This document shows positions 7,276-13,969 of a stretch of 17,403 nucleotides of DNA, piece after piece. Position 1 is the first letter of the stretch; the number at the start of each line of letters is the position of its first letter. A model generated the notes under the pieces. It saw nothing but the letters and a program-made list of their open reading frames with translations. It was not told the origin of the DNA and did no database searches. Where the stretch lies: contig CAYUFB010000023.1 of assembly GCA_964444125.1 (NCBI GenBank), positions 1 through 17,403 on the forward strand. The letters are read 5' to 3'. This DNA comes from CAYUFB01 sp964444125. GTDB lineage: Bacteria > Patescibacteriota > Dojkabacteria > B142 > JAFGMG01. A program made the translations under genes and the position numbers.

Positions 7276-8382
7276 CTAATTTTTGGGCAGACTTTTGTAA
7301 ATCTCTTCAGATTTATGGAACCCGTCTTTTATAACTGTCGACTCTAAGTTATCCTTATATACTGGCGTTGATTCAAGTAAGTAAGAAGGTATCTCTACAT
7401 TCAGTGGTGATAATATAGTGCCTGTCGTCTCTACCACATCGCCATTTGCAGCTTCTACTGCCATGATTATTGCTCTCTTGGCTAATGACGATAATGGTTT
7501 ATAAACGGTAAGAGTTTGGGTACCCTCGGCCACTCTCTGGCAGGCTGTCAATTCAGCATCTTGACCAGAAATCGGGACTTTGCCTGCTAAATTGAACTCT
7601 TTTAAAGCCTTAACAGCACCATCTGCCATACCATCATTTGCAGAAATAATTGCATCTAATTTTTTGCCCGATGCTAAATAATCATACACTTTTTGATATG
7701 CCAATTCGGTTTTCCAATTTTCTACAAAAACATCCATAACTAGCTCAATATCGCCTCTATCAATTGCGGGTTGTATTACACTAAATGAACCTTCTTTTAA
7801 TAAATAAGCATTATTATCCGTTGGTGATCCTCCTAAATAAATGTACTTACCTTTAGGTACTTCATCAAACACTCCTTGTGCTTGATACTCACCTACCTTG
7901 AAACTGTCAAACGACACATAGTAATCTAAATCTGGGTGACTAATCATTCTGTCATAAGCAATCACTTTTATACCAGCTTCATGAGCGATATCGACAATTG
8001 GCGCTATCTTTTCACCATCGATTGGAATAATAATAAGCACATCAACTCCTTGCAAGATCAAACTCTCGGCCTGCGTCATCTGCAAATCAGGATCTTCATT
8101 TGCGTTCAAGACATTAACGTAAACATTTTTTTCTTCACCATACTCGACCATGAGATCCACGTCCTTTTGCCATCTTTCTGTTCTCAATGGACCTAATGAC
8201 ACTCCAACAACAACATCTGCACTTTTGATATCACTTGTTTTTTCTTCAACCTCTTTGTCCCCACTAACTAACTGATAAGCAATGAATGCTAAGAGAGATA
8301 CCAACAACAAAACACATGAAACCACAAGAACTAAACGTAATGTTTTGGTAGGACCTTTTGGCTTTGGATCTTCCTTTGGCAT
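7276..8382 (-). CDS. xylF: Membrane-anchored xylose-type sugar-binding protein
   Basis: A 368-residue periplasmic-binding-protein fold (type 1, Peripla_BP_4). Residues 1-15 are cytoplasmic and Lys/Pro-rich, 16-39 a membrane anchor. The binding domain matches D-xylose-binding proteins closely: RTERWQKD (67-74), IIIPIDGEKI, VIAYDRMI (140-147), YYVSFDSFKVGEYQA, GGSPTDNNA (184-192), ENW (221-223), SANDGMADGA (247-256), SGQDAELTACQR (272-283) and VYKPL (293-297). These include the usual sugar-contacting Arg, Asn, Trp, Asp and Lys positions, so it should still bind a pentose-like sugar. No ABC permease or ATPase is adjacent; a HAMP sensor follows instead. A VVSC at 20-23 loosely resembles a lipobox but sits inside the helix. 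Confidence 0.88.
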   Translation of the reverse strand: MPKEDPKPKGPTKTLRLVLVVSCVLLLVSLLAFIAYQLVSGDKEVEEKTSDIKSADVVVGVSLGPLRTERWQKDVDLMVEYGEEKNVYVNVLNANEDPDLQMTQAESLILQGVDVLIIIPIDGEKIAPIVDIAHEAGIKVIAYDRMISHPDLDYYVSFDSFKVGEYQAQGVFDEVPKGKYIYLGGSPTDNNAYLLKEGSFSVIQPAIDRGDIELVMDVFVENWKTELAYQKVYDYLASGKKLDAIISANDGMADGAVKALKEFNLAGKVPISGQDAELTACQRVAEGTQTLTVYKPLSSLAKRAIIMAVEAANGDVVETTGTILSPLNVEIPSYLLESTPVYKDNLESTVIKDGFHKSEEIYKSLPKN

Positions 8383-8411
8383 AAGAAAAAGCGTAATAAC
8401 TAATATATTTT

Positions 8412-8441
8412 ATATTAATACTTTTTTTTCTAGAAGTCCAA
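8412..8441 (-). promoter_or_regulatory. Promoter of the sugar-binding/HAMP/HAD operon
   Basis: On the minus strand, TTGGAC (8441-8436), an 18-base spacer and TAATAT (8417-8412) precede the binding-protein ATG by about 30 bases. The predicted 5' leader is about 20 bases and has no Shine-Dalgarno. Confidence 0.45.
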
Positions 8442-8451
8442 ATATTTTCTA

Positions 8452-9042
8452 TCAGTCTATTCTTGATACAACAATTTTGCCTGCATCAAGCGCAGCTTGC
8501 CTTGCATCTCCTGAAGAAAAGACCGTAATTAAGATCCATGAATCACCTTTTACAATATTTAACTGAACAGTTCCAAATACGTTTGGTAGAATGTAGGCTT
8601 CATCTCCTAATGACTTCACTTTTTCTATTTCTGATTCATCATTAGCTAGGATCTTTGCACTTTCAAAAGCAATTTTGGAATTCTCCTTGCTTGTTGTCGT
8701 AATCGATACTCCCATTGAAGCCAATACATCAGAAAATGATTCAAATTTCGTTGTATATTGGCACTCAGTTTTTTCCGATGAGGTAGAATTCTCTTGTTCT
8801 TCGTCGCTTATCTCAGCACCCAATATCTCCTTTGCTTCTTCCTTTGTCAGTAGTTCACAAGCGTTGTATTTATTTTTCTTGTTTTCTGGTTTTAAGTTTT
8901 CAATCTTACCTTTTAGACCATCTGATGATTTAGTGTCATCATTACGATTCATAATTAATATAATTGAAATCACACAACATACTATCAATACTATGCCCAC
9001 ACATCCAATACCAATCAGTAACAACAATTTATTTCTTGACAT
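8452..9042 (-). CDS. Membrane-anchored DUF3558-like protein of unknown function
   Basis: A 196-residue protein. Residues 4-31 are a hydrophobic, cysteine-containing anchor with no clean lipobox. A low-complexity charged linker (about 32-58) follows, then a compact domain beginning NACELLTKEEAKEILGAEI, with a second cysteine in the ECQYTT segment. The C-E-L-L-T-x-E-E-A-x-x-I-L-G start followed by a distant partner cysteine resembles DUF3558-type lipoproteins known from actinobacteria; that match is by motif only. It would sit on the outer face of the membrane. The stop is TGA followed immediately by TAG. It precedes the sugar-binding gene by 69 bases, but that gene has its own promoter. Confidence 0.65.
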   Translation of the reverse strand: MSRNKLLLLIGIGCVGIVLIVCCVISIILIMNRNDDTKSSDGLKGKIENLKPENKKNKYNACELLTKEEAKEILGAEISDEEQENSTSSEKTECQYTTKFESFSDVLASMGVSITTTSKENSKIAFESAKILANDESEIEKVKSLGDEAYILPNVFGTVQLNIVKGDSWILITVFSSGDARQAALDAGKIVVSRID

Positions 9043-9072
9043 GAAATAAATATAAAAAATAATATATCCTTA

Positions 9073-9102
9073 ACAATATGCAATTTTCGTGCATACAGTC
9101 AA
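9073..9102 (-). promoter_or_regulatory. Promoter with embedded TGCA-N7-TGCA operator-like site
   Basis: On the minus strand TTGACT (9102-9097), an 18-base spacer and TATTGT (9078-9073) lie upstream of the 9042 start. The spacer contains the inverted repeat TATGCA-N7-TGCATA (9077-9095). Its TGCA-N7-TGCA core is the same as in the fur operator at 1356-1370, and its position between -35 and -10 is that of a classical repressor site. It also lies about 110 bases upstream of the divergent ATPase gene. Confidence 0.45.
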
Positions 9103-9202
9103 ATATGAAAAAATGAAGATGTTTTGCCAAAATTAGAAAAAAGGACTTGAATTATGTAATATAAGTCTGTAACAAATAAATTCTTACAAAATAATCCCCG
9201 CC

Positions 9203-11578
9203 ATGAAGACAAAGAAAATCAAATTCATACTTAATCTCCTTATCCATCAAATCAAATCACCATTGGTATATATTCTTCTCTTTGCTACCGTAATCACTTT
9301 TTTGCTTGAAGAGTACACAGACTTTTTGGTACTAAGTTTGTCTGTGATCATCAATACGGGACTAGGCTTTTATCAAGAGTATCGTGCATATAACACTGTA
9401 GCCGAACTTCAAAAATATATAAAAGTCAAAGCTATAGTAGAAAGAGATGGCAAAACAAAAGAAATTGATGGAGAGGATGTACGAGTTGGAGATATAGTTA
9501 TACTTACTGAAGAATACCAGATCCCTGCTGATGGAGTCATGATTGAAGGCTCTCTTATCGTCAATGAGCATATACTTACAGGAGAGGCAATTCCTGTAGA
9601 AAAAGGCTTAAACGATGAAGTATATCAAGGGACTACAATTACTAGTGGGTACGCAAAGATAAAAATTTCAAAAATAAAAGAGGAAACAAAATTTGGAGAA
9701 ATCAGTAAATATGTCACTGAGACCGAACAGCCCATGACTCCTTTACAGAAACAGTTATCCAATCTAGCAAAAAAAATCAGTATCATCGTATCCATCAGTG
9801 CAATAATTATCTTTTTATTTGGATTGTATGAGAACTATTCTCTCTATGAGGTTCTTACAATCTCTGTAGCAGTAGCTGTTGCATCAGTACCTGAGGGCTT
9901 AGTTATAGCATTGACTGTGATATTAGCCGTTGGTATGCGCAACATCCTTAAACAAAAAGCTGTAGTGAAGAAATTAGTTGCTGCTGAAACACTTGGATCA
10001 GTTACAACAATCTGCATAGACAAAACCGGAACTATCACAAAGGGTATATTAAATGTCAGTTATGCAAAAATCAATGACCAAGAAAAAATCAAATTAATCA
10101 ATACTTTTGCCAATAACAAACTCGATATTCTTGATAAAGCAGTTCATAGTTATACCAAAGATTCTTTTGGAGGCCTAGGTCCAAAACAAATTGCAAATTA
10201 TGAAAGAATTGACTATCTACCATTCAATAGTGCCAATAAGTTTACTTCGACAATAGTAAGAACTCCACAAAACAAATTAGTACTTCTAACTTATGGAGCG
10301 GCAGAGATATTATTAAACAAATCTGAGATAGATCCGAATGACAAAAGAAAATGGCTTGCAGAATTAGAACAACTAGCTTCCAATGGTTCGAAAGTTATTG
10401 GCTTTGGGTATAAATATATAAAAGAGGGAAACGAACCCTCAGATATTGATGGTATAAAATTTATCGGTATTCAAGCTCTCAGTGATCCAATCAGGCCAAA
10501 CTTGAAAGAAACACTCGATACGATCAAAAGCGCTGGCATCAAGTTGAAACTGATCACAGGAGATCATCTTGTGACAGCGATATCAGTTTCAAAAGAAGCT
10601 GGAATTTTGGAAGATTCAAAAAATATCATGGACTTTTGTCTTGAAGGATCTCAAATCGATGACATGGATGATCAAAAACTGAAAGATGCTCTAGATAGGA
10701 TCATAGTCTTTGCGCGTGTAACCCCAAAGCAAAAACACAGAATTGTTGATTTGCTTAGCAAAAAGGGAGAAGTAGTAGCAATGACTGGGGATGGTGTAAA
10801 TGACGCACCTGCACTTAAGAGGGCAGCAATTGGGGTCGTAGTCAATGAAGCTAGCGATGTCTCTAAAGAGATTGCAGATATTGTGCTACTTGATTCAAAC
10901 CTGAAAACTATTGTACATAGTATCAAAGAAGGTAGAAGAATTTATGCAAATATCAAAAAAGTTACTCTTTATCTTTTATCTGATAGTTTGACTGAATTAA
11001 TTTTGGTAATCAGTTCTCTACTTCTTCGCACCCCCCTTGCAATTACTGCCGGACAGATACTTTGGGTGAATCTTATTGAAGATTCTTTGCCTGCCTTATC
11101 TCTTGCGATGGAGCCTGCAGAAGATGACTTGATGAAAAAGAAACAACCAAAAAAAAGGACAACAATTCTGGACAAGAAAATGCTCAAAATCATGCTTTCT
11201 TTTGTCTTAATTACTGATATTTTACTTGTACTTACTTTTCTATATCTCTTTGGAGATGGTATGGATTTGGAAAAAGTTAGAACTATTGTATTTGTAATTC
11301 TTGGATTTGATTCTTTGGTGTATGTGTTTTCATGTAAATCTATGGAGAAATCAATTCTTCAATACAATCCTTTCTCAAATAAGTATCTGAATATTTCTGT
11401 TTTGATAGGATTCGCGATGCTTCTTGCTTCAGTATACTTGCCAATATTGAATAGTTTGCTCAAAACTGTACCCCTTGAGGCATATTATTGGTTATTGATA
11501 TTTGGATTTGGAGTATTGAATCTAGTGGTGATCGAAACTATGAAGTATGTGTTTATTGCTAGAAGGAATAAAAACTAA
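9203..11578 (+). CDS. P2-type cation-transporting ATPase (calcium-type)
   Basis: A 791-residue P-type ATPase. Landmarks: M1-M2 (about 15-60), actuator loop LTGEAIP (125-131), M4 PEGL (E231), phosphorylation site DKTGTIT (D273), TGDHLVTA (452-459), hinge TGDGVNDAPAL (528-538), and M6 LWVNLIEDSLPA with N623 and D627 at the SERCA N796/D800 positions. M5 keeps E598. No heavy-metal CPC motif is present, so Ca2+/Mn2+-like cations are more likely than Cu/Zn. It starts directly at M1 and lacks the usual 40-60 residue N-terminal cation-ATPase domain; a stop codon upstream in frame excludes a missed extension. The nucleotide-domain KGA motif reads TYGAAE (Y364 for Lys). No Shine-Dalgarno is seen. Confidence 0.92.
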   Translation: MKTKKIKFILNLLIHQIKSPLVYILLFATVITFLLEEYTDFLVLSLSVIINTGLGFYQEYRAYNTVAELQKYIKVKAIVERDGKTKEIDGEDVRVGDIVILTEEYQIPADGVMIEGSLIVNEHILTGEAIPVEKGLNDEVYQGTTITSGYAKIKISKIKEETKFGEISKYVTETEQPMTPLQKQLSNLAKKISIIVSISAIIIFLFGLYENYSLYEVLTISVAVAVASVPEGLVIALTVILAVGMRNILKQKAVVKKLVAAETLGSVTTICIDKTGTITKGILNVSYAKINDQEKIKLINTFANNKLDILDKAVHSYTKDSFGGLGPKQIANYERIDYLPFNSANKFTSTIVRTPQNKLVLLTYGAAEILLNKSEIDPNDKRKWLAELEQLASNGSKVIGFGYKYIKEGNEPSDIDGIKFIGIQALSDPIRPNLKETLDTIKSAGIKLKLITGDHLVTAISVSKEAGILEDSKNIMDFCLEGSQIDDMDDQKLKDALDRIIVFARVTPKQKHRIVDLLSKKGEVVAMTGDGVNDAPALKRAAIGVVVNEASDVSKEIADIVLLDSNLKTIVHSIKEGRRIYANIKKVTLYLLSDSLTELILVISSLLLRTPLAITAGQILWVNLIEDSLPALSLAMEPAEDDLMKKKQPKKRTTILDKKMLKIMLSFVLITDILLVLTFLYLFGDGMDLEKVRTIVFVILGFDSLVYVFSCKSMEKSILQYNPFSNKYLNISVLIGFAMLLASVYLPILNSLLKTVPLEAYYWLLIFGFGVLNLVVIETMKYVFIARRNKN

Positions 11579-11592
11579 ATATTTGAGATACC

Positions 11593-12243
11593 TTAATATA
11601 CACCATATTTATTAATCTCCTTCTTGCTGTTATACATTGCCCCCAGATAATTTGGCGCATGTAACCTATGCCTTAAATATTTTTTGGGAAACCATGATCC
11701 AATGATCTTTGATTGTTTCAGATTATTTTTTCTTGGCACAATATCTTCAGAAAGATAATGATCACAATCTGGGCATATATTTCTATAAGCTACGTACCCC
11801 ATATAGACTGTAGGGATGTCAGGCAATATTCTTTTTGAGTACTCCAATATATCCTTTTGATAACTCATCACCAAAATATTTTTTTGTATATCAAAATTTC
11901 TTAACAAATCCTTTAGCATAATTAGTTTATGCTTCCCGGCCTCATCAACTCCTTTTATATCGATATATAATTTTTTATTATGATTTCGAGATTTTTCAAA
12001 AAAGTTCTGGACTAAACAACCCTTGTGACTTGTTCTGCCATAGAAATTTTCCTGATAACTTAATTTGTCTGGATGTTTGACAATTAAATTCCCATGCATA
12101 TCTTCCATAAGGTCAAACTCTATCCCTGTGATAATTTTGTCATTCAAGCAATAAACAAACCCTTCGATTGAATTTTCCTGAAAAGATTTCATCAAACATC
12201 TGTGTGCTATTACTTCCAAAAGGTGATGATAATAAGTATTCAC
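11593..12243 (-). CDS. Glycerophosphodiester phosphodiesterase-like (GDPD) protein
   Basis: A 216-residue protein with the catalytic layout of the GDPD TIM-barrel family: VIAHRC (H14-R15), QENSIEGF (22-29), TGIEFDL (E42, D44), a VKHPDKL segment (H57) matching the family HD motif, and LYIDIKG (92-98) as the next strand. These residues normally bind Ca2+ or Mg2+ and cleave glycerophosphodiesters to glycerol-3-phosphate and an alcohol. No signal peptide is seen, so it is probably cytoplasmic. It is at the short end for the family, and a CPDC pair (157-160) is unusual. The start is GTG at 12243; no ATG is available because the frame is closed upstream at 12349. A TATAAT lies on the minus strand at 12294-12289. 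It converges on the ATPase gene with a 14-base gap. Confidence 0.72.
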   Translation of the reverse strand: MNTYYHHLLEVIAHRCLMKSFQENSIEGFVYCLNDKIITGIEFDLMEDMHGNLIVKHPDKLSYQENFYGRTSHKGCLVQNFFEKSRNHNKKLYIDIKGVDEAGKHKLIMLKDLLRNFDIQKNILVMSYQKDILEYSKRILPDIPTVYMGYVAYRNICPDCDHYLSEDIVPRKNNLKQSKIIGSWFPKKYLRHRLHAPNYLGAMYNSKKEINKYGVY

Positions 12244-12453
12244 TTTCGAAGAAGTATAGTGACCATTGAGGTTTTTGTACAGATAGGGATTATAATAAAG
12301 AAAGTAAAGCTTAGAACAAGAAAAAAATGTTTGACCAGCAATCTGATTTTATATTCTTCATATCAGCAAAACAATTTGGAATAATAATTATACTTTTTCG
12401 AAGACATTATACACATTTTTTATAATAAGCGTGTAGTTCGACAAGCTCACTGC

Positions 12454-12527
12454 CACTTCGTCTTGCAAGTTAAGTATCTGTGCTCGCACCAAAGCGAGCA
12501 TGAACGAAGTGAATGCAAGTCGAAGTG
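12454..12527. repeat. Nested inverted repeats downstream of tRNA-Ala
   Basis: An outer pair of 14-base arms (12454-12467, CACTTCGTCTTGCA, and 12514-12527) matches at 13 of 14 positions. Inside it is a perfect 7-base hairpin, TGCTCGC (12481-12487) with GCGAGCA (12494-12500), loop ACCAAA. The right outer arm overlaps the last two bases of tRNA-Ala. There is no T-run, so it is not a standard terminator. The CACTTCGTTC word recurs at 12684-12693. It may be a palindromic intergenic repeat or a processing structure of the tRNA transcript. Confidence 0.6.
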
Positions 12528-12598
12528 GAGCTAAGGAGACTTGAACTCCCAGTCTTCCCCATGCGAAGGGGATGCTTTGCCAGTTAAGCTATAGCCCC
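12526..12598 (-). tRNA. tRNA-Ala (anticodon CGC)
   Basis: A 73-base cloverleaf. Acceptor GGGGCTA pairs with TAGCTCC (one G-U). The D arm begins GCTT. The anticodon stem TCCCC/GGGGA holds loop TTCGCAT with CGC at 34-36. The T arm is GGGAG-TTCAAGT-CTCCT. Discriminator is A; CCA is not encoded. It reads alanine codon GCG, a rare choice in an AT-rich genome. Confidence 0.93.
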
Positions 12599-12614
12599 GA
12601 AGTAATAATATTAT

Positions 12615-12665
12615 CGGGGTGACCATGCCTTCTCCACCTTGGGTGGATTCAGCAGGTCATCCCCG
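12615..12665. other. Long stable hairpin between the two tRNA genes
   Basis: About 19 base pairs form one stem: CGGGG/CCCCG, TGACC/GGTCA with a one-base bulge, TGC/GCA, a symmetric 4x4 internal loop, and TCCACC/GGTGGA with a three-base loop. On the minus strand (the tRNA strand) the internal loop reads TGAA against GAAG, which could form tandem G-A pairs. There is no T-run after it. Its first bases, ATCGGGGTGAC, also occur at the 3' end of tRNA-Pro (12707-12717). It may be a processing signal, a small RNA or a tRNA-derived remnant; I recognise no known family. Confidence 0.55.
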
Positions 12666-12707
12666 CTGTAAACTCATTTCGTCACTTCGTTCCTCATTCG
12701 TTAACCA

Positions 12708-12781
12708 TCGGGGTGACACGACTTGAACGTGCGCTCTCATGACCCCCAGCCATGCGCTTTAGCCAACTAAGCTACACCCCG
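12708..12781 (-). tRNA. tRNA-Pro (anticodon GGG)
   Basis: A 74-base cloverleaf. Acceptor CGGGGTG pairs perfectly with CACCCCG. The D arm is GCTT/AAGC. The anticodon stem CATGG/TCATG (one G-U) holds loop CTGGGGG with GGG at 34-36. The T arm is GCACG-TTCAAGT-CGTGT. Discriminator is A and CCA is not encoded. The CGGGGTG acceptor is typical of bacterial tRNA-Pro, and it reads CCC/CCU codons. Confidence 0.93.
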
Positions 12782-12792
12782 ATCTAATTTTG

Positions 12793-12800
12793 ATTATAAC
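12793..12800 (-). promoter_or_regulatory. Extended -10 promoter element of tRNA-Pro
   Basis: On the minus strand the sequence reads TGTTATAAT, an extended -10 (TGnTATAAT), about 12 bases before the tRNA-Pro 5' end. No strong -35 is seen at the normal distance, which an extended -10 does not need. It may drive both tRNAs. Confidence 0.5.
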
Positions 12801-12862
12801 AAAAATACTTGTGAATTTATCATCAAATTCTATATACTTAAGTTGTTTTAATTGGGCATTAA

Positions 12863-13558
12863 GTGTATAGATTCCAAATCTCAAAATCATCAAAATCTAA
12901 TAGAAAACAACTTGTAATATTTCTGCTTCTATTTTTGCTAGGCATTGCATCAGGGATAGCTTTTATAATATTCCTAAATTCATACAATAAAAAAGAGGTA
13001 ATCAATTTGACACCTGGTTTCGAGCTTATCTCAAGTAATCAAGCAATAACAGCCATGCACAAAGAGGCATCTAATTGGAGTGAAGATATCAAACTGATTA
13101 GTTGCAAGGGCATGACGATAAGTTTATTAACTATTCAAGAATCAAAATACAAATACACCGGGACAGATAGTGGCAAATACTACAACTGGAGTTGTACTTT
13201 CTTTTCTACTGCAAAAAAGCAAACTAGAGAATTGAGCTATCGTGATAACAAAGTCGAATTCCAAAATCCTAGAAAAACAAGAGAAAGTACAATTCAAAAA
13301 TATCAAAAGCTTGACTCTCCAAGTGATGTATCGACACTTCTTGATTCAACCAAAATTTTTGAAATACTTGCCGATCAAGAGATTGATACAAATCAATATT
13401 ATTACAATATGTATCTTGGAGATTATCAAGACAATGGATTTGTATGGAAGATTGAAGAAAGAAGCAAAAACGAAGAAGAAAAAACTGATTTAGGAAAATT
13501 AAATAGAATATTAATAGTACATCCAACAACCGGAGAACTCTTGATTACTAACGATTAA
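12863..13558 (+). CDS. Membrane-anchored protein of unknown function
   Basis: A 231-residue protein from a GTG start. Residues 1-16 are basic, 17-40 a membrane anchor (QLVIFLLLFLLGIASGIAF), the rest a hydrophilic outer domain with alternating polar and hydrophobic stretches and many Lys, Glu and Tyr. Two cysteines, in LISCKGM and NWSCTFF, could form a disulfide, which would fit the DsbA-like gene nearby. The C-terminal RILIVHPTTGELLITND looks like the end of a beta-rich PepSY-like domain, but I cannot assign a family. The gene converges on csoR and overlaps it by 11 bases. Confidence 0.6.
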   Translation: MYRFQISKSSKSNRKQLVIFLLLFLLGIASGIAFIIFLNSYNKKEVINLTPGFELISSNQAITAMHKEASNWSEDIKLISCKGMTISLLTIQESKYKYTGTDSGKYYNWSCTFFSTAKKQTRELSYRDNKVEFQNPRKTRESTIQKYQKLDSPSDVSTLLDSTKIFEILADQEIDTNQYYYNMYLGDYQDNGFVWKIEERSKNEEEKTDLGKLNRILIVHPTTGELLITND

Positions 13559-13832
13559 AAAGCCTGGTTACCTTTAGGATTTCTTCTACCATTTTTTTCT
13601 GCAATTTAGGATTACTTTCTTTGATAGCCTCCTTAAAACATTTCTCTAAATGATCCTCCATAAGCATCTCATGCGCGACTCGAAGCATACCAATTGCTGC
13701 TAAATTTTGGTTCATAATCTCAATACAATACTTATCACTTTCCAACATCTCAATCATTTTCTCCAACAAACCTTTAGTCTTTTTTAGATTTGTGACAGCC
13801 TGCATTTTTTTCGTTTCTTTTCCTGTTGACAT
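13548..13832 (-). CDS. csoR: CsoR-family copper-sensing repressor
   Basis: A 94-residue all-helical protein of the CsoR/RcnR/FrmR (DUF156) family: LKKTKGLLEKMIEMLESDKYC, then NLAAIGMLRVAHEMLMEDHLEKC. The Cu(I) ligands of CsoR are all present as C36, H61 and C65, the same numbers as in Mycobacterium tuberculosis CsoR, with Y35 beside C36. RcnR (His-rich N-terminus) and FrmR (Cys-Pro at the N-terminus) are less likely. Copper binding should release it from its operator; a candidate site lies just upstream at 13856-13882. No copper ATPase or copper chaperone gene is in the window. Confidence 0.88.
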   Translation of the reverse strand: MSTGKETKKMQAVTNLKKTKGLLEKMIEMLESDKYCIEIMNQNLAAIGMLRVAHEMLMEDHLEKCFKEAIKESNPKLQKKMVEEILKVTRLFNR

Positions 13833-13855
13833 CTAGATTTGATAAAAGTTATTAT

Positions 13856-13882
13856 GGTACCTACCACCCTGGTATGGGGTCA
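13856..13882. promoter_or_regulatory. CsoR-type operator between csoR and the DsbA-like gene
   Basis: The G/C-rich core, TACCACCCTGGTATGGGGT (13862-13880), stands out in very AT-rich DNA. It contains TACCA-CCC-TGGTA as an inverted repeat and an ACCC-N6-GGGGT arrangement, like the TACCCC...GGGGTA boxes bound by CsoR proteins. It lies 24 bases upstream of the csoR start and just upstream of a -35 for the divergent gene, so it could control both. Confidence 0.6.
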
Positions 13883-13893
13883 TTTTAGAAAGT

Positions 13894-13921
13894 TTTACAT
13901 TTTATTGCAAATAAATATAAA
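13894..13921 (+). promoter_or_regulatory. Promoter of the DsbA-like gene
   Basis: TTTACA (13894-13899), a 16-base spacer and TATAAA (13916-13921) predict a start near 13928 and a leader of about 40 bases. The CsoR-type site ends 12 bases upstream of the -35. Confidence 0.45.
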
Positions 13922-13969
13922 ATAATCCTTCTGCCTTTTGATTTCATTTTTATTTTTTAATAGCAACCC

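Noticed and set aside
8452..9042. TGA read as an amino acid (alternative code of Gracilibacteria/SR1)
   Set aside because: All genes are full length in the standard code, and this TGA stop is followed directly by TAG, so it gives no evidence for recoding.
9203..11578. Heavy-metal (P1B) identity for the ATPase because of the nearby metal regulators
   Set aside because: It has no CPC motif in M4 and no N-terminal metal-binding domain; PEGL and NLIED are P2-type.
12202..12384. 60-codon plus-strand frame between the GDPD gene and the tRNAs
   Set aside because: It lies partly antisense to the GDPD start, has low-complexity composition and no family resemblance.
12615..12665. 4.5S/SRP RNA or a third tRNA
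   Set aside because: It lacks the conserved SRP domain IV loop and tetraloop, and at 51 bases cannot form a cloverleaf with a T arm.
12430..12710. CRISPR array, because of repeated CACTTCG words
   Set aside because: The repeats are short, inverted and irregular, with no uniform spacers and no cas genes.
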